Source: Synechococcus sp. SynAce01 (GTDB lineage Bacteria > Cyanobacteriota > Cyanobacteriia > PCC-6307 > Cyanobiaceae). Taken from it: a stretch of DNA of 64,000 nt. How positions within the stretch are numbered: the stretch's first letter is position 1; each line of letters opens with the position of its first letter. The notes under the pieces were generated by a model. That model was not told the DNA's origin, searched no databases, and saw only the letters and a program-made list of their open reading frames with translations. Location of the stretch: contig NZ_CP018091.1 of assembly GCF_001885215.1 (NCBI RefSeq), positions 62,001 to 126,000 on the forward strand. The letters run 5' to 3'. Made by a program: the position numbers and the translations under genes. Positions 16,015 to 24,411 of the stretch are shown here, piece after piece.

Positions 16015-16586
16015 GGCCTGGGCAGGGAAGGTCCAGCCAGGGCCTCAACGAGGCAGGAGCCGATCGACTGCAGGCCACCGGCACTGGCAGGGCGCTCAGC
16101 CAGTTGCGCCGTGGCGCGGCGGACTTCATCCCCGGTCTCGCGAATGAACCAGGGCAGGGCGGGGCTGAGGCCAGCAGCCTGCTGCCGGCGCCAGCCGTTG
16201 ATGGTGGCCTCGGTCTCGGCCCAAGCCTTGGCTCGCTGCCTGCGCAGGTCATCGAGCTGGGCCGCCGTCAGCTCAGAGCCGATCGAGCGCCCATCACCAA
16301 GTCGCCGCAGTCGGCCGTCAGCCTCGCGATAGCCGCCGCGCCCCTGGCTGTCAGCCGCAGGCCGGGACGTGGCAGCGGGGCAGTTGCAGACCAGGGCCAG
16401 GTCAGAGCCGGAGTTGGGGCGGCCATCGCGGAGGCAGTCGTAATCGGCCAGATGGCTGTTGACCAGTCCATCGCCGTTGGTGACCAGGCCGGTGTCATTG
16501 CAGGCCAGGCAGGCAAACGACGGGTGACGGAAGCTGATCTCACGATCACCCGCGTCACGCTTGTGGCTCGGAGGCACAAGGAACAC
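16011..16586 (-). CDS. zinc-ribbon-like phage protein
   Basis: The product has up to 191 residues. An N-terminal pair of cysteines (CLACNDTGLV) and a later CNC, with a Cys in YDCLRDG, suggest a metal-binding finger in the first 70 residues. The second half is helical and basic (QLDDLRRQRAKAWAETEATI). Phage proteins of this layout often accompany the replication initiator, which is the gene directly upstream here. Function not known. Confidence 0.5.
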   Translation of the reverse strand: MFLVPPSHKRDAGDREISFRHPSFACLACNDTGLVTNGDGLVNSHLADYDCLRDGRPNSGSDLALVCNCPAATSRPAADSQGRGGYREADGRLRRLGDGRSIGSELTAAQLDDLRRQRAKAWAETEATINGWRRQQAAGLSPALPWFIRETGDEVRRATAQLAERPASAGGLQSIGSCLVEALAGPSLPRP

Positions 16587-16636
16587 AAAAGTGCCTTAGC
16601 GACTGACAGAAGAAGTCTAGGGCTTTGCGTCCGCTA

Positions 16637-17854
16637 TCAGGGGCTGCGAAACAGCTGATAGGCGCCGCTGTTCATCAGCGGCAACGCTGCGGCCTGGGGT
16701 GCGGCCTGGGCTGACTGCCGCCTGAGCCAGCTGCGGCCATTGAGCGCTGGCCAGCCCGCCTGCAGGCCCTGGCGCAGCAGCTCCACCACCGAGTCACAGC
16801 CGGCGGCGCGTTGCACCAGCTCGAGCTCCTCGAGCAGGGCCAGAAACACCGCCCGGTTGCGCGGGCCGTTGCGGGCGAGCCAGTAGGTCTCGATGCGATC
16901 GGCGATCGGCCGCAGGGCCGGTGGCAATTCGGCCACCGGCAACGGCAGACGTCGGGCGGCCGCATCAGGCTCAGACACCAGCGCCAGCTTGGGTGGCCCG
17001 CCTGCAGGCGCTGGCTCCGGGTCATCGCCCTGGAGTTCACGCCGGCGGCGCCTGGCCTCCTGGCTCGCTGCCGAACTCAGGTCTGCGTAGGTGCGGTGGA
17101 AGGCCACCACCAGAGCCGTCGGTAGGGCGTTGTAGGCCACAAAGTCAGCGGGCTGCAGCGGCCGGGAGCGGGTCGGCATCCGCGCCGCGCCGATCACCAC
17201 CGGCAAGCCCGCCTTGACCGCCGCAATGACCGACAGCCGGGCGGCACCCATGGCCAAGTCATCCCGCTCAGCCGGCAGCGGCACCAGCACCGGCGCCCGA
17301 TCGGGCGGGCAGATCTCCGGGTCATCGTCAGGCACAGCCGCCAGGTCGGACGGAGCCAGCTTGCGCGCGTTAGAGACAGAGGAAAGGATCAGTTCTTTTC
17401 TAGATCCTGGCTTGTAGTTCCTGGGATCTAGTTCGTAGCCATCAAACAGGGGCCAGGTGTTGGCCCCTGTTTGATGGCCGGGTGCTGGCCCCTGCTTAGG
17501 GGCCAGGTCCTCGTTGGGGTGGCCCCCATCTGAGGGCCGGGTCTGGCTCTGGGCTGGGACCGCGGGCCTCGGTCGGTCCTGCACCCGATAGACGCTGGTG
17601 CGACCCGGTCGCTGCAGACGCTCGAGCCAGCCGGTGCTGCAGAGCCAGGCCAGCCCACGCTTCACCGCATCGCGGTTCATGCGCGACAGGGCAGCCAGGG
17701 TGGCCACCGAGGCCCAGCAACCCAGGGCATTGCCAGCGGCCCGCTGCCTGATGCACAGGTACAGGGCCATGTAGTTCTTGTGATCACCCGCGAGGCACAG
17801 CTCGAACAGCTGGTGCGGGAAGGCCAGGAAGCGATCCGGTGTTGTCGCACTCAT
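16637..17854 (-). CDS. phage replication initiator-like protein (lambda O-like layout)
   Basis: The 405-residue protein has an N-terminal winged-helix domain (about residues 10-95: NYMALYLCIRQRA, WASVATLAALSRMNRDAVKR, GLAWLCSTGWLERLQRPGR). A low-complexity linker follows at about residues 100-150 and then a C-terminal part of about 230 residues without clear motifs. In the DNA the linker coincides with a dense inverted-repeat cluster (17400-17530). Lambda O has this arrangement, with the origin repeats inside the initiator gene. No helicase motif is seen. Assignment as initiator is inference from fold, repeats and position. Confidence 0.55.
   Translation of the reverse strand: MSATTPDRFLAFPHQLFELCLAGDHKNYMALYLCIRQRAAGNALGCWASVATLAALSRMNRDAVKRGLAWLCSTGWLERLQRPGRTSVYRVQDRPRPAVPAQSQTRPSDGGHPNEDLAPKQGPAPGHQTGANTWPLFDGYELDPRNYKPGSRKELILSSVSNARKLAPSDLAAVPDDDPEICPPDRAPVLVPLPAERDDLAMGAARLSVIAAVKAGLPVVIGAARMPTRSRPLQPADFVAYNALPTALVVAFHRTYADLSSAASQEARRRRRELQGDDPEPAPAGGPPKLALVSEPDAAARRLPLPVAELPPALRPIADRIETYWLARNGPRNRAVFLALLEELELVQRAAGCDSVVELLRQGLQAGWPALNGRSWLRRQSAQAAPQAAALPLMNSGAYQLFRSP
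17400..17530. repeat. inverted-repeat/iteron cluster inside the initiator gene (candidate origin)
   Basis: An 18-bp perfect inverted repeat (17438-17455 and 17461-17478, five-base spacer) is followed by TGGCCCCT-GCTT-AGGGGCCA (17486-17505) and a further TGGCCCC at 17520. On its other side is CTAGATCC/GGATCTAG (17400-17407 and 17424-17431) in less GC-rich DNA. The unit TGGCCCCTG or its complement occurs about five times. Confidence 0.55.
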
Positions 17855-17922
17855 CGAGGGAAATGGTGGCGGAAGCGAAGCGGGTCGGCCAGCGAAACAG
17901 CGGCCAGCAGGGCGGCACTCAG

Positions 17923-18180
17923 TCAGGTCGCCAGCGATCGCACGGGCGAGGGCTCAGCTGCTGGATCGCCACTTTCCTGCCGCTGTTTGCGGCAGTGGGC
18001 CAGGGCCAGCCGTTCCACATCCCGGCGCTCGTCCTCCATCAACTGAGCGATCAGGCGCCGCATGAAGCTCGAAGCGTTGCCCGCGGCATGGGCTCGTATC
18101 CAGGCGATCTGATCGAGCTGGAGCAGAAAAACGACCGAGGCCGTCGGCGTGGACACAGTCGGGGGAACGGGCACGGCCAT
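17923..18180 (-). CDS. small RHH-like protein
   Basis: With ATG at 18180 the protein has 85 residues (ATG at 18189 adds three). It has a Val/Leu-rich strand (ASVVFLLQLDQIAWIRAHA) followed by two helices (SSFMRRLIAQLMEDERRDVER), a pattern compatible with ribbon-helix-helix or a coiled regulator. It is divergent from the exonuclease gene at 18238, and the palindrome between them could be its own binding site. Family not recognised. Confidence 0.5.
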   Translation of the reverse strand: MAVPVPPTVSTPTASVVFLLQLDQIAWIRAHAAGNASSFMRRLIAQLMEDERRDVERLALAHCRKQRQESGDPAAEPSPVRSLAT

Positions 18181-18200
18181 GATCAGCAATAGACTTGTGT

Positions 18201-18229
18201 TCGCTAGATTAGTCTTAATTTTCTAGCGA
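18201..18229. promoter_or_regulatory. divergent operator
   Basis: TCGCTAGA (18201-18208) and TCTAGCGA (18222-18229) form a perfect inverted repeat separated by 13 mostly A/T bases. The half-sites match those of the TAGCG-NN-CGCTA operators. It lies between the divergent genes at 18180 and 18238. Confidence 0.5.
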
Positions 18230-18237
18230 GCCACAAG

Positions 18238-18975
18238 ATGAGTGCAGCTGGATCTCCTCTCCCTGTTGCCAGGGCGCCGGTCACCTGGCTGCAGCGGCTG
18301 CCCCTGCGCCGCGACAACAGCACCTGGACCTACTGGCTGCAGCAACCAGCGCACCAGTTCCCGATCTCGATCACAGGCGTGATCGCCAAGGTCTGCAAAT
18401 CGGAGGACGCCCTGGGCTGGATCGAGGCCTGGCGCACGGTCTGGGAGCCCAGGGGCAACACGGTTCACGCCGCCATGCAGCACTTCGCCCTGCACCGCTG
18501 GGGTGCCCCCAGCGAGCTGTGGCCGTTGAACGACACTGACGGCCAGCGGCTCGACTGCAGCCAGCCACCCGAGCCGGCAGGACTGCGCTACGGGGCCTAC
18601 AGCGACTGGATCCGGCCCCTGTTCGCTCAGCCGCTCTGGGCTCACATCACTGTCGTGGGAGCCGAGGTGATGGTCTACGACCTGGAAGACAACGTCGCCG
18701 GGACGATGGATCTGATCCTGAGATTTCCCGATGGCAGCCACGGCATGGCTGACCTCAAGACGCTCTCGGCCAGTGGCAGAAAGTACGACACCAGGGCCCA
18801 GATCGGCGCCGGAATCAGCATGGCCGAGCAGCGCTTCGGGCTGGAATTCTCGCGGGGACTGACGATCTGGTCCGGCCCAGGCCAGTGCGAAATCCAGACC
18901 CACAGGGCCGACGACTGCCGGCGCAAGTGGCGCCAGACCATGAACCGCTACAGCGCCATCTGGCGTCCATTCTGA
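18238..18975 (+). CDS. PD-(D/E)XK exonuclease, RecB/Cas4-like
   Basis: The 245-residue protein carries RecB-family nuclease motifs: an early helix with GNTVHAAMQHF (His 77), then GTMDLIL (Asp 158) and ADLKT (Asp 172, Lys 174), which supply the metal-binding and catalytic residues. Length suits phage exonucleases that resect double-strand ends for an annealase, and ERF is encoded nearby on the other strand. It begins a short plus-strand early run (18238-19967) under a shared operator. Confidence 0.75.
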   Translation: MSAAGSPLPVARAPVTWLQRLPLRRDNSTWTYWLQQPAHQFPISITGVIAKVCKSEDALGWIEAWRTVWEPRGNTVHAAMQHFALHRWGAPSELWPLNDTDGQRLDCSQPPEPAGLRYGAYSDWIRPLFAQPLWAHITVVGAEVMVYDLEDNVAGTMDLILRFPDGSHGMADLKTLSASGRKYDTRAQIGAGISMAEQRFGLEFSRGLTIWSGPGQCEIQTHRADDCRRKWRQTMNRYSAIWRPF

Positions 18976-18982
18976 TCTGAAA

Positions 18983-18994
18983 TAGCGTTCGCTA
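18983..18994. promoter_or_regulatory. TAGCG-NN-CGCTA operator
   Basis: TAGCGTTCGCTA, identical to the copy at 14532, followed directly by GCGCTAGA. It stands 115-126 bases before the gene at 19109 and eight bases after the exonuclease stop. Confidence 0.5.
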
Positions 18995-19108
18995 GCGCTA
19001 GAATGCAGAGGTAGTCCTACCGATCCTGCTTCAGCGTGAACGGTCCCGAGCTGCCCTGCTTCCCGCGCTCCAGGCGCATCCCACCGTCCTTCTGCCTCCC
19101 CTGCAGCG

Positions 19109-19558
19109 ATGTCTGCCAAAACCCACGTCACTTCAGTCGCCGCCATCAACGCGCCCAGCTCCATGCCTATGGCCTCTGCTGCGCCACCTCTGGCTTCCTG
19201 TTCGGAGCCCTCGCCATCGCCCTTCTCGCTCACGCAAGAAGTAGCTGACGCCCTCTATTGGGCCGCCGAAGCCAAGCAGGCCGTCCTCGATGCCCAGGCC
19301 AACCTCCAGTCCGCCACTGACACCCTTGATCAGATGGTTGAGATCGGCGCCCTGCCGGAGAAAAACCTGCCGACTGTCAGCGGGTTCGCCATCTACCGGC
19401 AGGAAGGTCGCGTCTCCTGGTCCTACCCGCCAGCGATCAAGGCCCTGGAGGCCCAGGTCAAGCAGCAGAAGCAGCTCTGCGAACAGCTCGGCGAGGCGAT
19501 CCAGAAGCGCGGCAATCCCTTCTGGACCATCAAGCCATTCGACGCCAGCAAGCCATGA
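19109..19558 (+). CDS. coiled-coil phage early protein
   Basis: The 149-residue product has a Ser/Pro/Ala-rich N-terminus (about 45 residues) and then two long helices around a short turn (AAEAKQAVLDAQANLQSATD and EAQVKQQKQLCEQLGEAIQK), ending FWTIKPFDASKP. The layout resembles small phage proteins that accompany recombination genes, but no family is certain. It overlaps the next gene by four bases (ATGA), so three genes from 19109 to 19967 are coupled. Confidence 0.55.
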   Translation: MSAKTHVTSVAAINAPSSMPMASAAPPLASCSEPSPSPFSLTQEVADALYWAAEAKQAVLDAQANLQSATDTLDQMVEIGALPEKNLPTVSGFAIYRQEGRVSWSYPPAIKALEAQVKQQKQLCEQLGEAIQKRGNPFWTIKPFDASKP

Positions 19559-19737
19559 GCCCCACGGAAACAACAGCGGCGAGCAGCGTCATCACCACCC
19601 ACCTGCGCGAGCTGCCCAACACCGCCTTGGAAGCCGCCATCGACCTGGTGTCCCAGAGCGGCCCCGCCGCCCTGATCGAGCTGATCAGCGACGAGTTCTG
19701 CCGGCGTCAGCCCTTCATCCAGCGAGATACACCATGA
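19555..19737 (+). CDS. small phage early protein, unknown
   Basis: A 60-residue frame with four-base overlaps at both ends. It contains a helix HLRELPNTALEAAIDLV and then SQSGPAALIELISDEFC. No family recognised; tight coupling supports it being real. Confidence 0.5.
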   Translation: MSPTETTAASSVITTHLRELPNTALEAAIDLVSQSGPAALIELISDEFCRRQPFIQRDTP

Positions 19738-19967
19738 GCACCACCCCATGGCTTGGGGCGCCAGAAGCCTCCCGCGCCCTCGGCATCAGCGTCAGCACCC
19801 TCTACCGCTGGCGCACCGCCCGCTTGATCAAGGCCGGCGAACACTGGCGCCGTAAGTACCCGAGCCCGCGGTCACCCGTCCTGTATCACCTGCGGCGCTG
19901 CGAGCACCGCATGAGTGAGTTGAGCGCCTGCACTGCCGCCAGCATCGAGGTACCACTGAGCTTCTAG
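19734..19967 (+). CDS. MerR-type helix-turn-helix protein, excisionase-like
   Basis: From ATG 19734 (overlapping the preceding stop) the 77-residue protein reads WLGAPEASRALGISVSTLYR then WRTARLIKAGEHWRRK, the DNA-binding winged helix-turn-helix of MerR/excisionase proteins. Such proteins bend att sites or act as regulators. It is the last phage gene before the accessory island that leads to the integrase at 31519, so an excisionase role is plausible though distant. Confidence 0.62.
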   Translation: MSTTPWLGAPEASRALGISVSTLYRWRTARLIKAGEHWRRKYPSPRSPVLYHLRRCEHRMSELSACTAASIEVPLSF

Positions 19968-20142
19968 TCAGCGCTCCTGGTTCCATCGCATCGTGTAAGC
20001 AGAAAGCGCGACCTGGGGCCTGCAATTCAGAAGACGAAGCGTGCCAAGCCATGGCTAAGGGGTCAGGAAAGTTGACACCCCTCTCATACGTACATCCGGG
20101 GGCTTGAGTACATGACTAGTGCGTTGTTATAGAGAAGCCGTC

Positions 20143-21902
20143 TAGGAGCTTGTCGCTCATAGATCAGCATCCGAGCTTTACACAGGCGCCCTGAAATCTG
20201 CCCTGAACAAAGTGACTACAATGGTTTTGGGCGAGAGAATGGGCCATGGTCAAGCCCAGGTCTTCCGTCCCTGGAACACGTAGCAGACGCAGCTGCTGCC
20301 GCCCTCACCGGTGGCTGGCTGCCTCAGAACCACCTGGTGTTCTTCATGCTGGAGCTTGCTGCTGATCTTGATCTGGAGGCGATCCACTCCGTCTACCAGC
20401 AGAAAGATCCCCGGGGTGAGAATGCGTATGAGCCGCGGATGTTGGTGCTGTTGCTCTCGTACGCCTACGGCGTAGGGCTGTCCAGCTCCCGCAAAATCGA
20501 GAAAGCCTGCTGGGAAGTCGCTGACTTCCGCGTGTTGACCGGAAACCAGCTGCCCGACCACAGCCGGATCAGCGATTTCCGCCGGCACCATCTCACGACT
20601 TTGGCCGGCTTCTTTGTTTAGGTACTGAGACTCTGCCAGAAAGCGGGGCTGGTGAGCCTGGGCCATGTGGCGCTGGATGGCACCAAGATCCGCGACAATG
20701 CCAGCAAGCACAAGGCCATGAGCTACGAGCGGATGCTCAAATGCGAGAAGCAGTGAAAGGCGAGATGCGGGCCCTGCTGCGCAAGTCAGAGATCATCGAC
20801 GCCCAGGAAGACGGCAAGTACGGCAAAGACAAGCGGGGTGATGAACTTCCTCAGGAGCTGCAGCGGCGCATCAGCCGGCTGAAGTGGATCCGCAAGGCCC
20901 TAGCCGCAGGCTTCCGCACAGCGGTAAGTTGAGATGGAGGCAGAAGCTGCTGCCGCCGAGACCTCACATCGGCAACGACACGCCGAGGTAGCTGAGCAGG
21001 AAGCAGCTGAGTCACAAGCCAGTGGTGATACCCAGGCCAGCAAGCGAGCGGCACGGCGTACTCGTGGTGCCCGCAAACGGCGGATGACGCTCAGAAGCTG
21101 ACTATTTAGAAGGTGGAGGCGGCAGGCCTTGAGACTCCCGACAACAGAGCTGATGACGAGATGGTGGGGTTCCCCTGGCGATGCCCTCTCGCAAGCTCAC
21201 CACCGATGCAGTGGGAAACCACAAGGCCAGTGCGCTGAGGAATTTATCAGACCCAGGCAGCCACATCTTCAAGGGCAGTGATGGCTGGATTCAGGGCTAC
21301 AACGCCCAGGCCGCAGTGGATAGCGACCACAAGGTGATCGTGGCCATCTGCGTGAGCAACAAGGCCAGCAATGTGGTGCACTCGCTGCCCATGCTGGAGC
21401 GAACACGGGCCAACACCGGCCAACTGCCAACAGTGCTCACGGCGGACGCGGGTTACTGCGGCAGCGCCAACCTTGAGGCCTGTGAGCACCGAGGGCTGGA
21501 TGCCTACAATTCCACCAACAGGCAGAAACACGGACAAAATCCCATGCAATCCTGGGGCAGCCCTCCAAAAGGCCTGGACGCCCGCGGCCGTATGGATCGC
21601 AAGCTCCGCTCCTAGGCGGTCCAAGCGATCTACGCCCTCCGCAAGACGGTAGTCGAGCCGGTATTTGGTCAGATCAAGGGAGCCAGACGGCTGGATCGCT
21701 TCCGATTACGAGTGCTGGAGCAGGTGAATGGGGAATGGGCGCTGATGGCCACCACCCACAACCTGATCAAGCTGTTCAGGGCAGCAGTGGCGACGGCATG
21801 AGGGCCTCCCTCAGTACTGCTTGCTGCCTGGTAAATAAATTCGCTGAAACGCCAGTCGCTTTGTCAGGCCTTGGTCGGGCCCAACCAGCGAATAACTCCT
21901 AG
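20143..21902 (+). mobile_element. decayed IS1182-type insertion sequence (copy A)
   Basis: The left end TAGGAGCTTGTCGCTCATAG at 20143 continues as a 25-base match (two mismatches) to the complement of the right end of the intact copy B (30701-30725). A weaker right end (CAGCGAATAACTCCTAG) lies at 21886-21902. The transposase inside is broken. Confidence 0.6.
20246..21801 (+). pseudogene. IS1182-family transposase, multiply broken
   Basis: Compared with the intact copy at 29029-30570, matching pieces occur in several frames: ARKIEKACWEVADF-type sequence near 20500, KLTTDAVGNHKASALRN near 21190 and GYNAQAAVDSDHKVIVAIC near 21300. A frameshift near 20270, an in-frame TAG at about 20620, loss of part of the central coiled segment and a TAG at 21613 separate them. 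It cannot give a working enzyme. Confidence 0.75.
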
Positions 21903-22418
21903 CTGCGAGCTTCTGCGAAGCAGTGGGCTGATGTGAGAAGGCAGATGAGCCCGGCGCAGCGGCAGAGCGAGACCCTGAGGCTGGGCCTGTTTTTTGTCAT
22001 TATTCTCGGTTGGCTGATTGGTCTTTGTAGCTTCTAGGATTGTGAATCAGAGGGCTGCCACGCGCTGAGCGGTCAATCGCCCGTTTCCGACTTACGAAAT
22101 TATATTGGAAGCCTCAAGACGTTGGCTGTTGCGGCGAAGCAACTGCATGTTGCGGGTCTGCTTTGGTTTTGATTTTCAGGTATCCCTGCGTAGAAAGCCA
22201 GTCTCAGCCCACCTCTGGTGCTGGAAGCTGGCCTCGGCCTCTGGCCTGCACAATGGGATGCCAGCCAGTTCCACCAAATCTCGGTGGTAGTTGGTTAGGT
22301 CGTTTTTGACGAAGCCGTGCAGATCTGTATTGCCACAGGTATGGACCATGTCCTGCATCAGCTGCACTGAGGTGAATGGCTTTTATTGGACAGATTGGGC
22401 TAAGCCTGTCGATTGTGG
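21903..22418. other. stretch without a convincing gene
   Basis: Only short frames with no protein-like features were seen. It lies between the end of IS copy A and the stop of the protease-hydrolase gene. Confidence 0.4.
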
Positions 22419-24392
22419 TCAGGAGTAATCATCTTTAATGCTCTTCAACAATGCTCCGATCATTCGGCTGTCGCTCATCAGATCAGCATGTTCCGGCATG
22501 GCGTTGCTTGTTGTGTAATGCTCAACGTCCTGGAACTGCAGCCAGGCTGGTATGTGTTCTACTTGGGCTGCTTCAGCCAGGTCTTGGCGAGACCCGACAA
22601 GCTTGTTCGGTGATCTCAGAGACGGATTTCTTCCATCAATCGGGAAAGCGCGGCGAGCCAGTTCAAGAAATGAGCCTTCGAAGCCTCCTAGACAGCTGGC
22701 TTTCTCCTGTTCAGAAGGGAGCGTGAATACGCGGATTGGTTTTCTGCCAGCTGTTATGGCTCGCTCGGGGAACTCAGCCCAGAGATCGCTAGCAAGTTTT
22801 AGTACGGATTTCATTGTCGCGATTGGCGCGAGTAAGTCGATGCTGGAGATCGTGGTTCGGCGTGCTTCTCCAGACCCGATCGCAGCAATCAGAGAAGCCT
22901 GCTCCTGATGAAGACGCTGTGCCAAGGCAGACAACCAAAGAATGCCAGAGCTATGAACAATGAAGTGTATCGTCATGGGATTAGGAGGAGTCAGCGCTGC
23001 TTCCAATAGCCGGCTCATAACCCACCACCCGATACCCCGCTCAACCTCGCTGGCGTCGTCCTGGAATATACGCTCCGCTTCACCTTCGAGAGTTCGCCAC
23101 ACCGGTTGTAGCCAGTCTTGGGAGTAGCGAACCAGATGACTCAGTGTGGCTCCTGGCAGCCCACCGGTGATCTGGCGAATCCGATTACTACGGGCATTCA
23201 GAAGGTCGATCACCAACTCCTGCACATCTTCTCGCCAGATGATAAAGAGAGGAAACATTGAAGGATAAGCTGCCTTGATGTGTGCTGTTGCGATTGCCGC
23301 TTTTTCAGTCATCGCTTTTACTGATCCCAGCCCACTTTCTACAAACACTACTAGGTGACGATAAGGAGATGGTGGTTCAGTCGAACTAAGCAACTTTATG
23401 GTTTCTTCCACAGTGGGCTTGTCGCTCACGAACACACCCTGTCGAACAAACTGACCATCACGGGTGTGAAGGTAATGTCCCTGGATCATGATCCGCGTCA
23501 CTCCTTGAGCTTGATCACTCCCAAGGGCCAGATATGGCTCCATACCGAACAGTCCAGCCAACGCTTGACCCTCATTGGCATATGGTACGCCTAGCCGAAT
23601 AACCCAGGCGTCGAGTAGATTTGCGCGCCAATCTTCGTAGCGCCATAGCGAAATACCCTCCCATGCCTGACCATTACCGTCAACCCACCTGCTCCATGAC
23701 TTCCCCCTAGAGTTTAGGATAAGGAAGCCTCTGTCGTCATAGCCAATTAGAACAAAGGCATGGCTGGCACCGTCTGTACTGGCTGTTGGGTCATAGTCAA
23801 TAGCGCCTCCCTTTGGTGTGTCCCATCCGGCATGAATTCGTGCCGACACCACCACAGCCCCCACTTCGTTCAAAGCGGTTTGGTAATCAAGCAGCTTTCG
23901 CTCCAATCTCGCATAGGCGCCGAGTGTGATTTTCCTGGCCTGCTTGCATCGGTCGATCGTAAGTACCCATTCCAGCGGATCTGCATTATCCTCAATACGA
24001 TCCTTGAGGCATACGCCGTTCTGCTGAAAGCCACGCATTACCCCGCGCAACGTAGAGCCGTGCTGTTCTTCATCAAGAAGTTCGTCAAAGGCCTGACCCA
24101 TTCGATAGAGCATCACTGCGCTCACTCGATTCGGCTCTGCCGCTCTACCCTTCGGATCAAATGATCCTTTGTTGCCATCCCACATCTGTCGGATGCGGAG
24201 AAGATCCACAACATTTGCCGTCGCAATACCCGTACATCTGGCGTCGATGTCCTGTTCATAGATAAATCGACCGCCATTTCCGATAAATTCTCTGTGGGCC
24301 GCTGTTGGCTCCAATTTGTGCGGCAGCTCGATCAAAGGTGGCTGGTAGATTCTGTCGTTGAGATCGACGTTGTCTTGCCGGACCTTTTTCAC
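22419..24392 (-). CDS. papain-like cysteine protease fused to an alpha/beta-hydrolase
   Basis: A GTG at 24392 follows a strong AGGAGG. The 657-residue protein has two enzymatic parts. Residues about 45-265 resemble a C1 papain fold: catalytic Cys 53 in ARCTGIATANVVDLL, His 211 in GASHAFVLIGYDD and Asn 227 in LILNSRGKSW. Residues about 295-600 resemble an alpha/beta-hydrolase: strand IMIQGHYLH, VESGLGSVKAM, and a nucleophile elbow IHFIVHSSG with Ser 481 where the usual first Gly is Val. No signal peptide is seen. It lies 19 bases after the SGNH hydrolase gene, so both form one operon. I know no characterised protein with this order of domains; substrate unknown. Confidence 0.65.
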   Translation of the reverse strand: MKKVRQDNVDLNDRIYQPPLIELPHKLEPTAAHREFIGNGGRFIYEQDIDARCTGIATANVVDLLRIRQMWDGNKGSFDPKGRAAEPNRVSAVMLYRMGQAFDELLDEEQHGSTLRGVMRGFQQNGVCLKDRIEDNADPLEWVLTIDRCKQARKITLGAYARLERKLLDYQTALNEVGAVVVSARIHAGWDTPKGGAIDYDPTASTDGASHAFVLIGYDDRGFLILNSRGKSWSRWVDGNGQAWEGISLWRYEDWRANLLDAWVIRLGVPYANEGQALAGLFGMEPYLALGSDQAQGVTRIMIQGHYLHTRDGQFVRQGVFVSDKPTVEETIKLLSSTEPPSPYRHLVVFVESGLGSVKAMTEKAAIATAHIKAAYPSMFPLFIIWREDVQELVIDLLNARSNRIRQITGGLPGATLSHLVRYSQDWLQPVWRTLEGEAERIFQDDASEVERGIGWWVMSRLLEAALTPPNPMTIHFIVHSSGILWLSALAQRLHQEQASLIAAIGSGEARRTTISSIDLLAPIATMKSVLKLASDLWAEFPERAITAGRKPIRVFTLPSEQEKASCLGGFEGSFLELARRAFPIDGRNPSLRSPNKLVGSRQDLAEAAQVEHIPAWLQFQDVEHYTTSNAMPEHADLMSDSRMIGALLKSIKDDYS

Positions 24393-24411
24393 TTTAGGAA
24401 CCTCCTGTAAT

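Noticed and set aside
22105-22367. Small genes on either strand next to IS copy A
   Set aside because: Overlapping frames, odd composition and no start signals; probably non-coding.
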